Shown one piece after another: positions 45,820-56,256 of a stretch of 64,000 nucleotides of DNA. Source of the DNA: Candidatus Mycobacterium wuenschmannii (GTDB lineage: Bacteria; Actinomycetota; Actinomycetes; Mycobacteriales; Mycobacteriaceae); assembly GCF_030252325.1 (NCBI RefSeq), contig NZ_CP126981.1, positions 1,488,001 through 1,552,000 on the forward strand. Direction: 5' to 3'. Positions within the stretch are counted from its first letter, which is position 1. Each line of letters begins with the position of its first letter. Under the pieces are notes generated by a model. It did not search any database and was not told the DNA's origin. It worked only from the letters and a program-made list of their open reading frames with translations. The position numbers and the translations under genes were made by a program.

Positions 45820-48609
45820 TTGACCACCGAGTTCGTCCGCCACGATCTGGCCAAGAATCCAACCGGCACAAGCGAACCCGACCGCGTGCGGGTGATCCGC
45901 GAGGGCGTCGCGTCCTACCTGCCGGACATCGACCCGGAGGAAACCGCCGAGTGGCTGGAGTCCTTCGACGAACTCCTCGAGCGCCAGGGTCCGGCGCGGG
46001 CGCGGTATCTGATGCTGAGGCTGCTGGAGCGCGCAGGCGAGCAGCGAGTGGCGCTGCCGTCGCTGACGTCGACCGATTACGTCAACACGATCCCGACCGA
46101 GATGGAGCCCTGGTTCCCCGGTGACGAGGACGTCGAGCGTCGCTTCCGGGCCTGGATCCGGTGGAACGCCGCGATCATGGTGCACCGCGCCCAGCGTCCG
46201 GGAGTCGGTGTGGGCGGCCACATTTCGACCTACGCGTCGTCGGCGGCGCTCTACGAGGTCGGGTTCAACCACTTTTTCCGCGGCAAGAGCCATCCCGGTG
46301 GTGGCGATCAGGTCTTCATCCAGGGCCACGCCTCCCCGGGCATTTACGCCCGCGCGTTCCTCGAGGGCCGACTGTCGGCCGACCAGTTGGACGGCTTCCG
46401 GCAGGAGCACAGTCATCCCGGCGGCGGGCTGCCGTCGTATCCGCACCCGCGGTTGATGCCGAACTTCTGGGAGTTCCCGACGGTGTCGATGGGCCTGGGC
46501 CCCATGAACGCGATCTATCAGGCCCGGTTCAACCACTACCTGCACGACCGCGGCCTCAAGGACACCTCCGACCAGCACGTGTGGGCGTTCCTCGGCGACG
46601 GCGAGATGGACGAGCCGGAGAGCCGCGGCCTCATCCAGGTGGCCGCCAACGAGGCCTTGGACAACCTGACGTTCGTGATCAACTGCAATCTGCAGCGTCT
46701 TGATGGCCCGGTGCGCGGCAACGGCAAGATCATCCAGGAGCTGGAGTCGTTCTTCCGGGGCGCCGGCTGGAACGTCATCAAGGTGGTGTGGGGTCGCGAA
46801 TGGGACGCGTTGCTGCACGCCGACCGGGACGGCGCGCTGGTGAACCTGATGAACACCACGCCCGACGGTGACTATCAGACCTATAAGGCCAACGACGGCG
46901 CCTACGTCCGCGACCATTTCTTCGGCCGCGACCCTCGTACCAAGGCGCTCGTCGAGCCGATGACCGACGCCGAGATCTGGAATCTGAAGCGCGGCGGCCA
47001 CGACTACCGCAAGGTGTACGCCGCCTACCGCGCCGCCGTCGATCATCACGGTCAGCCGACGGTGATCCTGGCCAAGACCATCAAGGGCTACTCGCTGGGT
47101 GCCCACTTCCAGGGCCGCAACGCCACCCACCAGATGAAAAAGCTTGCGCTGCAAGACCTCAAGGACTTCCGCGATGCGATCCGGATTCCGATCACCGATG
47201 AGCAACTCGAGCAGGATCCCTACCTGCCGCCGTACTACCACCCCGGCCCCGAGGCGCCGGAGATCCGCTACCTGCTCGAACGTCGCCATGCGCTCGGCGG
47301 TTTCGTGCCCGACCGGCGTACCAAGACCAAGACCCTGCGACTGCCCGGCCGCGACATCTATGCGCCGCTGAAGAAGGGGTCGGGCCACCAGGAGGTCGCC
47401 ACCACGATGGCGACCGTCCGCACGTTCAAGGAACTGTTGCGGGACAAAGAAATTGGTGATCGGATCGTCCCGATCATCCCCGACGAGGCCCGCACGTTCG
47501 GCATGGACTCGTGGTTCCCGTCGCTGAAGATCTACAACCGCAACGGCCAGCTCTACACCGCTGTCGACGCCGAGCTCATGTTGGCCTACAAGGAATCTGA
47601 AGTCGGTCAGATCCTGCACGAGGGCATCAACGAGGCCGGCTCGTCAGCCAGTTTCATCGCGGCCGGTACGTCGTATGCGACGCACAACGAGCCGATGATC
47701 CCGATCTACATCTTCTATTCCATGTTCGGGTTCCAGCGCACCGGCGACAACCTGTGGGCCGCCGCCGACCAGATGACGCGCGGCTTCCTGTTGGGCGCCA
47801 CCGCCGGTCGCACCACCCTGACCGGCGAGGGCCTGCAGCACGCGGACGGTCAGTCGCTGCTGCTCGCGGCCACCAATCCCGCTGTGCTGTCCTACGATCC
47901 GGCGTTCGCCTACGAGATCGCCCACATCATCGAGGCCGGGTTGGCGCGGATGTACGGCGAGAACGCCGAGAACGTCTTCTACTACCTGACGATCTACAAC
48001 GAGCCGTACCTGCAGCCCGCGGAGCCGGAGAACTTCGACCCCGAGGGCGTGCTGCGGGGCATCTACCGCTACCAGCGGGCCGGCCAGAGCCGGACCAATT
48101 CCGCCAACATCCTGGCGTCGGGGGTGTCGATGCCCGCCGCGGTGCAGGCCGCCGAGATGCTGGCCGCCGAATGGGACGTCGCCGCCGACGTGTGGTCGGT
48201 GACGAGTTGGAGTGAGCTCAACCGCGACGGCGTCGCGATCCAGAAGCAGCGCCTGCGGCATCCGGACCAGCCCGCCGCCGAACCGTATGTGACGCAGGCG
48301 CTATCCAAGGCGACCGGCCCGTTCGTCGCGGTCTCGGACTGGATGCGCGCGGTGCCCGAGCAGATCCGGCCCTGGGTGCCGGGCAGCTACGTCACGCTGG
48401 GCACCGACGGGTTCGGCTTCTCCGACACCCGGCCGGCGGCCCGGCGTTACTTCAACACCGATGCCGAGTCGCAGGTCGTCGCGGTGCTGGAGGCGCTGGC
48501 CCGCGACGGGGAGATCGACCCATCGGTGCCGGTCGCGGCCGCGCGGCAGTACCGCATCGACGACGTCCAAGCCGCGCAGGTGTCCTACGTCGACACCGGC
48601 AGCGCCTGA
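45820..48609 (+). CDS. aceE: Pyruvate dehydrogenase E1, homodimeric type
   Basis: Decarboxylates pyruvate with TPP and transfers acetyl to the lipoyl groups of dlaT. The 929 residues include the TPP motif from G259 ([10 protein letters not shown]) to [22 protein letters not shown] and [17 protein letters not shown], then the C-terminal domain with [13 protein letters not shown]. tuberculosis AceE (Rv2241) is 901 residues. The start is TTG at 45820, supported by AAAGGAG and by the homologous MTTEF start; the frame is open further upstream but is low-quality. mabR follows 40 bp later. Confidence 0.97.
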   Translation: MTTEFVRHDLAKNPTGTSEPDRVRVIREGVASYLPDIDPEETAEWLESFDELLERQGPARARYLMLRLLERAGEQRVALPSLTSTDYVNTIPTEMEPWFPGDEDVERRFRAWIRWNAAIMVHRAQRPGVGVGGHISTYASSAALYEVGFNHFFRGKSHPGGGDQVFIQGHASPGIYARAFLEGRLSADQLDGFRQEHSHPGGGLPSYPHPRLMPNFWEFPTVSMGLGPMNAIYQARFNHYLHDRGLKDTSDQHVWAFLGDGEMDEPESRGLIQVAANEALDNLTFVINCNLQRLDGPVRGNGKIIQELESFFRGAGWNVIKVVWGREWDALLHADRDGALVNLMNTTPDGDYQTYKANDGAYVRDHFFGRDPRTKALVEPMTDAEIWNLKRGGHDYRKVYAAYRAAVDHHGQPTVILAKTIKGYSLGAHFQGRNATHQMKKLALQDLKDFRDAIRIPITDEQLEQDPYLPPYYHPGPEAPEIRYLLERRHALGGFVPDRRTKTKTLRLPGRDIYAPLKKGSGHQEVATTMATVRTFKELLRDKEIGDRIVPIIPDEARTFGMDSWFPSLKIYNRNGQLYTAVDAELMLAYKESEVGQILHEGINEAGSSASFIAAGTSYATHNEPMIPIYIFYSMFGFQRTGDNLWAAADQMTRGFLLGATAGRTTLTGEGLQHADGQSLLLAATNPAVLSYDPAFAYEIAHIIEAGLARMYGENAENVFYYLTIYNEPYLQPAEPENFDPEGVLRGIYRYQRAGQSRTNSANILASGVSMPAAVQAAEMLAAEWDVAADVWSVTSWSELNRDGVAIQKQRLRHPDQPAAEPYVTQALSKATGPFVAVSDWMRAVPEQIRPWVPGSYVTLGTDGFGFSDTRPAARRYFNTDAESQVVAVLEALARDGEIDPSVPVAAARQYRIDDVQAAQVSYVDTGSA

Positions 48610-48649
48610 GTTGGCGAAATCATCCATAAAAGCGGCGTAGCTTTTAGGG

Positions 48650-49948
48650 ATGGCTGACAAGCAGTTTCCGACGCCCCGCACGACGCTGGACCTGCTGGAC
48701 AGCGTCCCGGAGTCGCTGCTGCGCAGGTTGAAGCAGTATTCCGGCCGATTCTCCACCGAGGCGGTCAGCGCCATGCAGGACCGGCTGCCGTTCTTCGCGG
48801 AACTCGAGGCCTCGCAGCGGGCCAGCCTGGCGCTGGTGGTGCAGACCGCCGTCGCGAACTTCGTCGAGTGGATGACCGACCCGAGCAGCAATGTCAACTA
48901 CACCGCCAAGGCGTTCGAGCTGATGCCGCAGGACCTGACGCAGCGCATGCCGCTGCGGCACTCGGTCGACATGATCCGCGTGACCCTGGAGTTCTTCGAG
49001 GAGGTCGCCCCGCTGCTGGCCCGGTCCGACGAGCAGTTGACCGCGTTGACGGTCGGGATCCTCAAGTACAGCCGCGACCTGGCCTTCAGCGCCGCGACGG
49101 CGTACGCCGACGCCGCCGAGGCGCGCGGCACGTGGGACAGCCGAATGGAGGCGACCGTCGTCGACGCGGTGGTGCGCGGCGACACCGGACCGGAGCTGTT
49201 GTCCCGCGCCGCGGCGCTGAACTGGGACACCACCGCGCCGGCGACTGTCGTGGTGGGGACGCCGGCGCCGGGCCGTGAAACCCACGCCAGCCAGGACGTC
49301 CGGGACATCGCCGCCCGGCACGGTCGCGCCGCGCTCACCGATGTGCACGGGACCTACCTGGTTGCCATCGTGTCCGGTCAGCTGACGCCGACCGAGAAGG
49401 TCTTCGGTGCCCTGCTGGATGCCTTTTCCGATGGGCCGGTGGTGATAGGGCCGACGGCGCCGATGCTGACGGCGGCCTACCACAGCGCCAGCGAAGCCAT
49501 CTCCGGCATGAACGCGGTGGCCGGTTGGCGGGGAGCGCCACGGCCCGTGTTGGCGCGCGAATTGCTCCCCGAACGGGCGCTGATGGGCGACGCGGCGGCG
49601 ATCGCGGCGCTGCACACCGACGTGATGCGACCGCTCGGCGACGCCGGTCCGACCCTCACCGAGACCCTGGACGCCTACCTGGATTGTGGCGGCGCGATCG
49701 AGGCTTGTGCCCGCAAGTTGTTCGTTCATCCAAACACCGTCCGCTACCGACTGCGCCGCATCGCCGACTTCACCGGGCGCGATCCGACGCTGCCGCGCGA
49801 CGCCTACGTCCTCCGGGTTGCCGCGACCGTCGGACACCTCGCCTACCAGGCACAGCAGTCCAGCACTGCCGGCAACATCGTGACGCCCGTCACGCGTCGA
49901 ATCGAAAAGGACCTGGTCGCGCCGTCGGGCACGGCCGAAGCCGGGTAA
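48650..49948 (+). CDS. mabR: Transcriptional regulator of the FAS-II operon
   Basis: PucR/CdaR-like regulator of 432 residues. The C-terminal helix-turn-helix reads ARKLFVHPNTVRYRLRRIADFTG (about residues 360-390); the N-terminal and middle parts are a helical sensor-like region. In M. tuberculosis Rv2242 (MabR) binds the fabD promoter and controls FAS-II genes, and responds to long acyl-CoA. Located between aceE and fabD as there. A 23-bp inverted repeat, its probable operator, lies in the 128-bp gap to fabD. Start ATG at 48650. Confidence 0.94.
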   Translation: MADKQFPTPRTTLDLLDSVPESLLRRLKQYSGRFSTEAVSAMQDRLPFFAELEASQRASLALVVQTAVANFVEWMTDPSSNVNYTAKAFELMPQDLTQRMPLRHSVDMIRVTLEFFEEVAPLLARSDEQLTALTVGILKYSRDLAFSAATAYADAAEARGTWDSRMEATVVDAVVRGDTGPELLSRAAALNWDTTAPATVVVGTPAPGRETHASQDVRDIAARHGRAALTDVHGTYLVAIVSGQLTPTEKVFGALLDAFSDGPVVIGPTAPMLTAAYHSASEAISGMNAVAGWRGAPRPVLARELLPERALMGDAAAIAALHTDVMRPLGDAGPTLTETLDAYLDCGGAIEACARKLFVHPNTVRYRLRRIADFTGRDPTLPRDAYVLRVAATVGHLAYQAQQSSTAGNIVTPVTRRIEKDLVAPSGTAEAG

Positions 49949-49988
49949 CAGATTGCGGCGGGATATCGAACACGTCGCATCGCGTGCC

Positions 49989-50011
49989 TTTTTGTGGAGT
50001 TTCCACAAAAA
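49989..50011. promoter_or_regulatory. 23-bp inverted repeat upstream of fabD, probable MabR operator
   Basis: TTTTTGTGGA and TCCACAAAAA are perfect inverted 10-base arms separated by GTT. It lies 66 bp before the fabD GTG, just upstream of CATAAT, a plausible -10 element. Position and adjacent regulator fit MabR control of FAS-II. Confidence 0.7.
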
Positions 50012-50076
50012 CATAAGACAAGGTTCATAATCCTTTACACGGCGCAAAGACGTCTTCACAGTGTTCCCTTAATAAC

Positions 50077-50985
50077 GTGATTGCGTTGCTCGCGCCCGGA
50101 CAAGGGTCGCAGACCGAGGGGATGCTGTCGCCGTGGCTGGAATTGCCGGGCGCCGCAGACCGCCTGGCGTCGTGGTCGACGGCCAGCGGCCTGGACCTGG
50201 TGCGCCTCGGCACCACCGCCTCGACCGAGGAGATCACCAACACCGCGATCGCCCAGCCCCTGATCGTGGCCGCCACGCTGCTCGCGTACCAGGAGCTGAC
50301 GTCGCGCGGCCTGCCCGCGGACAACGAAGTGATCGTCGCCGGCCACTCGGTCGGTGAGATCGCCGCCTACGCGATCGCCGGCGTGCTGTCCGCAGACGAC
50401 GCCGTCGCGCTGGCCGCGACCCGCGGCGCCGAGATGGCCAAGGCGTGCGCCAACGAGCCCACCGGCATGTCGGCGGTGCTCGGCGGCGACGAGACCGCGG
50501 TACTCGCCCGTCTCGAACAGCTCGACCTGGTCCCGGCCAACCGCAACGCCGCCGGCCAGATCGTGGCCGCCGGCCGGCTGAGCGCGCTGGACAAGCTCGC
50601 CGAAGACCCGCCCGAGAAGGCCCGCGTGCGCGCGTTGGGCGTCGCCGGCGCGTTCCACACCGAGTTCATGGCTTCGGCCCTCGAGGGTTACAGCGCTGCG
50701 GCGCAGAACATCTCGACCTCCGAGCCGACAGCCGTCCTGCTGTCGAACCGCGACGGCCAGCCGGTGAGCTCGGCCGCCGACGCGATGGAAAAGCTTGTCG
50801 CACAACTGACCCGGCCCGTGCGCTGGGACCTGTGCTCCGAGACGCTGCGTCAGCGCAGCGTGACGGCGATTGTCGAGTTCCCACCGGCGGGAGCTCTATC
50901 CGGCATCGCCAAGCGGGAACTTCGTGGGACACCGACGCACGCCGTCAAGACCCCCGCAGACCTGGACGGTTTGGCCCAGCTCTAA
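50077..50985 (+). CDS. fabD: Malonyl-CoA:ACP transacylase
   Basis: Loads malonyl groups on acyl carrier protein for FAS-II elongation. The nucleophile S91 lies in the GHSVGE motif, and GQGSQTEGM, the first oxyanion loop, lies at the start; His is in GAFHTEFM. 302 residues, equal to Rv2243. GTG at 50077 gives VIALLAPGQGSQ. First gene of the operon with acpM, kasA, kasB and accD6. Confidence 0.97.
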   Translation: MIALLAPGQGSQTEGMLSPWLELPGAADRLASWSTASGLDLVRLGTTASTEEITNTAIAQPLIVAATLLAYQELTSRGLPADNEVIVAGHSVGEIAAYAIAGVLSADDAVALAATRGAEMAKACANEPTGMSAVLGGDETAVLARLEQLDLVPANRNAAGQIVAAGRLSALDKLAEDPPEKARVRALGVAGAFHTEFMASALEGYSAAAQNISTSEPTAVLLSNRDGQPVSSAADAMEKLVAQLTRPVRWDLCSETLRQRSVTAIVEFPPAGALSGIAKRELRGTPTHAVKTPADLDGLAQL

Positions 50986-51085
50986 ACCCTTTGGCTACCA
51001 AGCCAATTCACAATCCGTCCGCCATCACAACCGCATACAACAGGTAAATCAGCAGTACACAACACATTACGAAGGGAAACACAAC

Positions 51086-51388
51086 GTGTCCGTCAGCCAG
51101 GAAGAAATCATCGCCGGTATCGCCGAGATCATCGAAGAGGTCACCGGTATCGAGCCCTCGGAGATCACCCCGGAGAAGTCGTTCGTCGACGACCTGGACA
51201 TCGACTCGCTGTCGATGGTGGAGATCGCCGTGCAGACCGAGGACAAGTACGGCGTGAAGATCCCGGACGAGGACCTTGCCGGTCTGCGCACCGTCGGTGA
51301 CGTCGTCAACTACATCCAGAAGCTGGAAGAAGAGAACCCCGAGGCCGCTCAGGCGCTGCGGGCCAAGTTCGAGGCTGACAGCAAGTGA
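51086..51388 (+). CDS. acpM: Meromycolate acyl carrier protein
   Basis: Carries growing meromycolate chains in FAS-II. S41 in DIDSLSMVE holds phosphopantetheine; the 4-helix core has [17 protein letters not shown] and [15 protein letters not shown]. 100 residues: the C-terminal extension ends soon after AQALRAKF, shorter than the 115 of M. tuberculosis and like rapid growers. GTG at 51086 follows GAAGGGA. Its stop overlaps kasA start (GTGA). Confidence 0.97.
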   Translation: MSVSQEEIIAGIAEIIEEVTGIEPSEITPEKSFVDDLDIDSLSMVEIAVQTEDKYGVKIPDEDLAGLRTVGDVVNYIQKLEEENPEAAQALRAKFEADSK

Positions 51389-52635
51389 CGAAGCCTTCCA
51401 CTGCTAACGGCGGTTACCCCAATGTTGTGGTAACCGCCGTCGAGGCGACGACATCGATCGCGCCGGACATCGAAGGCACGTGGAAGGGTCTGCTCGCCGG
51501 AGAATCCGGCATCCGCGTGCTCGAAGACGAGTTCGTCACGAAGTGGGACCTGCCGGTGAAAATCGGCGGGCACCTCAAAGAGGCCGTCGACGACCACATG
51601 GGCCGACTGGACCTGCGACGCATGTCCTACGTCCAGCGGCTGGCCAAGCACCTCAGCGGACAGCTGTGGGAGTCGGCCGGCAGCCCCGAGGTCGACCCCG
51701 ACCGCTTCGCGGTCGTGATCGGCACCGGGCTGGGTGGCGCCGAGAAGATCGTCGAGACCTACGACCTCATGAACGAGGGCGGGCCCCGCAAGGTGTCCCC
51801 GCTCGCGGTTCAGATGATCATGCCCAACGGCGCCGCCGCCGTCGTCGGCCTGCAACTCGGCGCCCGCGCCGGGGTGGTCACGCCGGTATCGGCCTGTTCG
51901 TCGGGCTCGGAGGCCATCGCACACGCATGGCGCCAGATCGTCATGGGCGACGCCGATTTCGCGGTCTGCGGTGGCGTCGAGGGCAACATCGAGGCACTGC
52001 CGATCGCGGCGTTCTCGATGATGCGCGCGATGTCGACGAACAACGAGAACCCCGAGGGCGCGTCTCGTCCGTTCGACAAGAACCGTGACGGCTTCGTGTT
52101 CGGCGAGGCCGGCGCGATGATGATCATCGAGACCGAGGAGCACGCCAAGGCCCGTGGCGCCAAGCCGCTGGCCCGGTTGATGGGTGCCGGCATCACGTCG
52201 GACGCGTTCCACATGGTGGCTCCGGCCGCCGACGGTGTTCGCGCCGGACGTGCGATGGCGCGGTCGCTGGAATTGGCGGGCTTGTCCCCCAAGGACGTCG
52301 ACCACATCAACGCGCACGCCACGGCCACCCCGATCGGTGACACCGCCGAGGCCAACGCCATCCGCGTCGCGGGTGTCGAGCAGGCCGCGGTCTACGCACC
52401 CAAGGGCGCGCTCGGTCACTCCATCGGCGCCGTCGGCGCACTGGAGTCGATCCTGACGGTTCTCGCACTGCGCGATGGCGTCATTCCGCCGACACTTAAC
52501 TACACCACCCCCGACCCCGAGATCGACCTGGACGTCGTTGCGGGCGAGCCGCGTTATGGCGAATACCAGTACGCCATCAACAACTCGTTCGGCTTCGGCG
52601 GACACAACGTCGCTTTGGCCTTCGGGCGGTACTGA
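51385..52635 (+). CDS. kasA: Beta-ketoacyl-ACP synthase I of FAS-II
   Basis: Elongates acyl chains with malonyl-AcpM; essential and the target of thiolactomycin. Active-site residues are C171 in [10 protein letters not shown], His in [12 protein letters not shown] and His/Lys in [14 protein letters not shown]. 416 residues as in Rv2245. GTG at 51385 shares bases with the acpM stop. Followed by its paralogue kasB. Confidence 0.98.
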   Translation: MTKPSTANGGYPNVVVTAVEATTSIAPDIEGTWKGLLAGESGIRVLEDEFVTKWDLPVKIGGHLKEAVDDHMGRLDLRRMSYVQRLAKHLSGQLWESAGSPEVDPDRFAVVIGTGLGGAEKIVETYDLMNEGGPRKVSPLAVQMIMPNGAAAVVGLQLGARAGVVTPVSACSSGSEAIAHAWRQIVMGDADFAVCGGVEGNIEALPIAAFSMMRAMSTNNENPEGASRPFDKNRDGFVFGEAGAMMIIETEEHAKARGAKPLARLMGAGITSDAFHMVAPAADGVRAGRAMARSLELAGLSPKDVDHINAHATATPIGDTAEANAIRVAGVEQAAVYAPKGALGHSIGAVGALESILTVLALRDGVIPPTLNYTTPDPEIDLDVVAGEPRYGEYQYAINNSFGFGGHNVALAFGRY

Positions 52636-52666
52636 CAATTTCACGAAAGGCGCGTTCGTAGGGCCC

Positions 52667-53935
52667 ATGACCACATCGTCAAAGTTGGCTACGGGGAACG
52701 GTTTCCCCAACGTCGTCGTCACCGGCGTCGCGATGACGACTGCCGTGGCAACGGATGCCGAAAACACGTGGAAGATGCTGCTGGACGGACAAAGCGGGAT
52801 CCGTACCCTCGACGACCCGTTCGTCGAGGAGTACGACCTGCCGGTCCGCATCGGCGGTCACCTTCTCGAGGAGTTCGACACTCAGTTGAACCGCGTCGAG
52901 GCGCGGCGCATGGGTTACCTGCAGAAAATGGCCACCGTGCTGAACCGGCGGGTGTGGGAGAACGCCGGTTCGCCGGAGGTGGACACCAATCGGTTGGCGG
53001 TGTCGGTCGGCACCGGTATCGGGTCCAGCGAGGAGCTGATCTTCGCCTACGACGGCATGCGCGAGAAGGGTCTGCGCGCGGTCTCACCGCTGGTCGTGCA
53101 GATGTACATGCCCAACGCCGCGGCCGCCTCGGTCGGGCTGCAACACCAGGCCAAAGCCGGTGTGATGACCTCGATCTCGGCCTGCGCGTCCGGGTCGGAG
53201 GGCATCGCCCGCGCCTGGCAGCAGATCGTGCTCGGCGAAGCCGACATCGCGATCTGCGGCGGCGTCGAGACCAAGATCGAAGCGGTGCCGATCGCGGGCT
53301 TCGCCCAGATGCGCATCGTGTTGTCCACCAGTAACGACGACCCCGCCGGCGCCTGCCGCCCGTTCGACAAGGACCGCAACGGCTTTGTCTTCGGTGAGGC
53401 GGGCGCGCTGATGGTCATCGAGACCGAGGAACACGCAAAGGCCCGCGGCGCAAACATTTTGGCGCGGCTGATGGGCGCGAGCGTCACTTCTGACGGTTTC
53501 CACATGGTGGCGCCGGACCCCAACGGCGAGCGGGCCGGGCACGCCATCACCCGGTCGATCGAGCTCGCCGGGCTCCAGCCGTCCGACATCGACCACGTCA
53601 ACGCCCACGCCACCGGAACCTCCGTCGGCGACGTGGCCGAGTCCAAGGCGATCAACCGCGCGCTCGGCGCCGGCGGCGGCAACGCGGCGGTGTACGCCCC
53701 CAAGGGCGCGCTGGGCCACTCGGTCGGCGCGGTCGGCGCGGTGGAGTCGATCCTGACCGTGCAGGCGCTGCGCGACCAAGTCATCCCGCCGACGCTGAAC
53801 CTGAAGAACCTCGACCCCGAGGTCGACCTCGATGTGGTGGCGGGCGAACCGCGACGGGGCGACTTCAAGTACGCCGTCAACAATTCGTTCGGCTTCGGCG
53901 GACACAACGTGGCGCTGACCTTTGGCCGTTACTGA
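52667..53935 (+). CDS. kasB: Beta-ketoacyl-ACP synthase II of FAS-II
   Basis: Performs later elongation to full-length meromycolate. It has C173 in [19 protein letters not shown] and [14 protein letters not shown], plus [15 protein letters not shown] at the end. Length 422 from ATG at 52667. M. tuberculosis KasB (438) has an N-terminal extension; here an upstream start cannot be excluded but would have no ribosome site. About 65% identical to the KasA neighbour by eye. Confidence 0.96.
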   Translation: MTTSSKLATGNGFPNVVVTGVAMTTAVATDAENTWKMLLDGQSGIRTLDDPFVEEYDLPVRIGGHLLEEFDTQLNRVEARRMGYLQKMATVLNRRVWENAGSPEVDTNRLAVSVGTGIGSSEELIFAYDGMREKGLRAVSPLVVQMYMPNAAAASVGLQHQAKAGVMTSISACASGSEGIARAWQQIVLGEADIAICGGVETKIEAVPIAGFAQMRIVLSTSNDDPAGACRPFDKDRNGFVFGEAGALMVIETEEHAKARGANILARLMGASVTSDGFHMVAPDPNGERAGHAITRSIELAGLQPSDIDHVNAHATGTSVGDVAESKAINRALGAGGGNAAVYAPKGALGHSVGAVGAVESILTVQALRDQVIPPTLNLKNLDPEVDLDVVAGEPRRGDFKYAVNNSFGFGGHNVALTFGRY

Positions 53936-53975
53936 CCCCGGATCCGCGAACAGCAATGAGACGAGGAGACCCGCG

Positions 53976-55397
53976 ATGACGACACTGGCCCCCGAGGCAA
54001 TCGACGAATCGCTCGACCCGCGCGACCCGTTGTTGCGGCTGAGCAGGTTCTTCGACAACGGCAGCATCGAGCTGCTGCACGAGCGCGACCGTTCCGGCGT
54101 GCTGGCCGCGGGCGGAACCGTCAACGGCGTGCGCACCATCGCATTTGCCACCGACGGCACCGTGATGGGTGGCGCGATGGGGCTCGAGGGCTGCACCCAC
54201 ATCGTCAACGCCTACGACACCGCGATCGAGGAGCAGAGCCCGATCGTGGGCATCTGGCACTCCGGCGGTGCACGACTGGCCGAGGGCGTCAAGGCGCTGC
54301 ACGCCGTCGGGCTGGTGTTCGAGGCGATGATCCGGGCGTCGGGTTACGTCCCGCAGATCTCGGTGGTCGTCGGATTCGCCGCCGGCGGTGCGGCTTACGG
54401 GCCGGCGCTGACCGACGTCGTCATCATGGCGCCCGAGGGCCGCGTGTTCGTCACCGGACCCGACGTGGTTCGCAGCGTCACCGGCGAAGACGTCGACATG
54501 GCCTCCCTCGGTGGCCCCGACACCCACCACAAGAAATCCGGCGTGTGCCACATCGTCGCCGACGGCGAGGACGACGCATACGAGCGCGGCCGCCGCTTGA
54601 TCGGATTGTTCTGCCAGCAGGGACATTTCGACCGCAGCAAGGCCGAGGCCGACGAGACCGACCTGCATGCGCTGCTGCCGGAGTCGCCGCGCCGCGCCTA
54701 CGACGTGCACCCGCTGGTGACCGCGCTGCTCGACCACGATGTTCCGTTCGACGAGTTCCAGGCCAAGTGGGCGCCGTCGATGGTGGTCGGCCTCGGCCGC
54801 TTGTCGGGCCGCTCGGTCGGTGTGCTCGCCAACAACCCGCTGCGCCTCGGCGGCTGCCTGAACTCCGAAAGCGCCGAGAAGGCAGCACGTTTCGTGCGTC
54901 TGTGCGACGCCTTCGGCATCCCGCTGATCGTGATCGTCGACGTGCCCGGCTACCTGCCGGGCGTCGACCAGGAATGGGGCGGCGTCGTGCGACGCGGCGC
55001 CAAGCTGCTGCACGCCTTCGGTGAGGCCACCGTTCCGCGCGTCACGCTGGTAACGCGAAAGATCTACGGCGGGGCCTACATTGCGATGAACTCGCGGTCG
55101 TTGGGCGCCACCAAGGTGTTCGCCTGGCCGGACGCCGAGGTCGCCGTGATGGGCGCGAAGGCGGCCGTCGGCATCCTGCACAAGAAGAAGCTGGCCGCCG
55201 CCGCCGACCACGAGCGCGACGCGCTGCACGAGGAGCTCGCCGCCGAGCACGAGCGGATCGCCGGTGGTGTCGACAACGCCATCGAAATCGGTGTCGTCGA
55301 CGAAAAGATCGACCCCGCCCACACCCGTGGCAAGGTCACCGAGGCGCTCGCCGAGGCACCGGCCCGGCGCGGGCGGCACAAGAACATTCCGCTGTAG
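53976..55397 (+). CDS. accD6: Acyl-CoA carboxylase beta subunit (malonyl-CoA supply)
   Basis: Carboxyltransferase subunit that, with AccA3 and AccE, makes malonyl-CoA for FAS-I and FAS-II. The 473 residues (equal to Rv2247) have the two crotonase halves, with oxyanion sites HSGGARLAEG and VVGFAAGGAAYGPAL in the first and VPGYLPGVDQEWGGVVRRGAKLLHA with KIYGGAYIAMNS in the second. ATG at 53976 follows ACGAGGAGAC. Last gene of the FAS-II operon; it ends 3 bp from the convergent SDR gene. Confidence 0.97.
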   Translation: MTTLAPEAIDESLDPRDPLLRLSRFFDNGSIELLHERDRSGVLAAGGTVNGVRTIAFATDGTVMGGAMGLEGCTHIVNAYDTAIEEQSPIVGIWHSGGARLAEGVKALHAVGLVFEAMIRASGYVPQISVVVGFAAGGAAYGPALTDVVIMAPEGRVFVTGPDVVRSVTGEDVDMASLGGPDTHHKKSGVCHIVADGEDDAYERGRRLIGLFCQQGHFDRSKAEADETDLHALLPESPRRAYDVHPLVTALLDHDVPFDEFQAKWAPSMVVGLGRLSGRSVGVLANNPLRLGGCLNSESAEKAARFVRLCDAFGIPLIVIVDVPGYLPGVDQEWGGVVRRGAKLLHAFGEATVPRVTLVTRKIYGGAYIAMNSRSLGATKVFAWPDAEVAVMGAKAAVGILHKKKLAAAADHERDALHEELAAEHERIAGGVDNAIEIGVVDEKIDPAHTRGKVTEALAEAPARRGRHKNIPL

Positions 55398-55400
55398 GCC

Positions 55401-56150
55401 TCACCGCGTGGTGTAGCCGCCGTTGGCGAAGATGGTCTGCCCGGTCACCCAGTGGCCGTCGCCGGCCAGGAACACGACCAACGGCGCGATGTCCTCGATG
55501 AGCGTGAGCCGGTTGTCCATCGCCTGCGACTTGTGGAATGAGACCCGCTCCGGGGTCTCCTCGCCGTAGAAGAACGGCGTGTCCATTGGGCCGGGTGCCA
55601 CGTTGTTCACCGAAATGCCGCGCACGCCAAACTCTTTCGACGCAGCACGGGTGAAGTGTTCGACTGGGCTTTTCGCACCGGCGTAGGTGGAGTAGCCGTC
55701 GGTGTAGGCGGCCAGCAGCGCGGTGACGATGGTGACCACCGATCCCCCGTCGTTGAGTCGCTTGCCCGCCTGCTGCAGGAAGAAGTACGCGGCCTTGGAG
55801 TTGATGTCGAACATCGAGTCGTACTCGGCCTCGGTGGTGTCGACGATCGGTTTGCGCAGCACCTTGCCGACGGTGTTGATCGCGATGTCGACCCCACCGA
55901 AGGCGTCGACCGCGGCGTCGAACAACGCGGCGACGTTCGCCGGCGTGGTCAGGTCGCCCTGGACCTTGATCGCCTTGACGCCCGCGGTTTCTACGGCGGC
56001 GACGGTCTTGTCGGCGTCGGCCTCGGTCGATGTGCTGTTGTAGTGCACCGCGACGTTGACGCCCTTGTCGGCCAGGCTCGTGCTGATCAGCCCGCCCAGG
56101 TTCTTCGCTCCGGCGGCCACGATCGCCGACTTTCCGCTGAGGTTGGTCAT
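55401..56150 (-). CDS. Short-chain dehydrogenase/reductase
   Basis: A 249-residue classical SDR. The N-terminal cofactor motif is altered (AIVAAGAKNLGG, similar to TGxxxGxG), NTVGKV stands for NNAG, and the active-site pair is Y and K in YSTYAGAKSP. The C-terminus DGHWVTGQTIFANGG is family-typical. Probably NAD(P)H-dependent ketoreductase-like; substrate unknown. ATG at 56150 follows GAGAGGACT. Divergent from a LysR regulator, a classical arrangement suggesting control by it. Confidence 0.93.
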   Translation of the reverse strand: MTNLSGKSAIVAAGAKNLGGLISTSLADKGVNVAVHYNSTSTEADADKTVAAVETAGVKAIKVQGDLTTPANVAALFDAAVDAFGGVDIAINTVGKVLRKPIVDTTEAEYDSMFDINSKAAYFFLQQAGKRLNDGGSVVTIVTALLAAYTDGYSTYAGAKSPVEHFTRAASKEFGVRGISVNNVAPGPMDTPFFYGEETPERVSFHKSQAMDNRLTLIEDIAPLVVFLAGDGHWVTGQTIFANGGYTTR

Positions 56151-56226
56151 TGCAGTCCTCTCTGAGTGTCGCCACGAACGTAAGCGATCTAGGCACAAAT
56201 AAGAAACAGTGATTGCCGAGGTTTTG

Positions 56227-56237
56227 ACAAGCATTGT
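56227..56237. promoter_or_regulatory. Short inverted repeat between SDR and LysR genes
   Basis: ACAA-GCA-TTGT, 19 bp upstream of the LysR start, in the 106-bp divergent region. LysR-type sites have this position, but the repeat is short. Confidence 0.25.
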
Positions 56238-56256
56238 TTGTGGATAGAGTCAGCGG

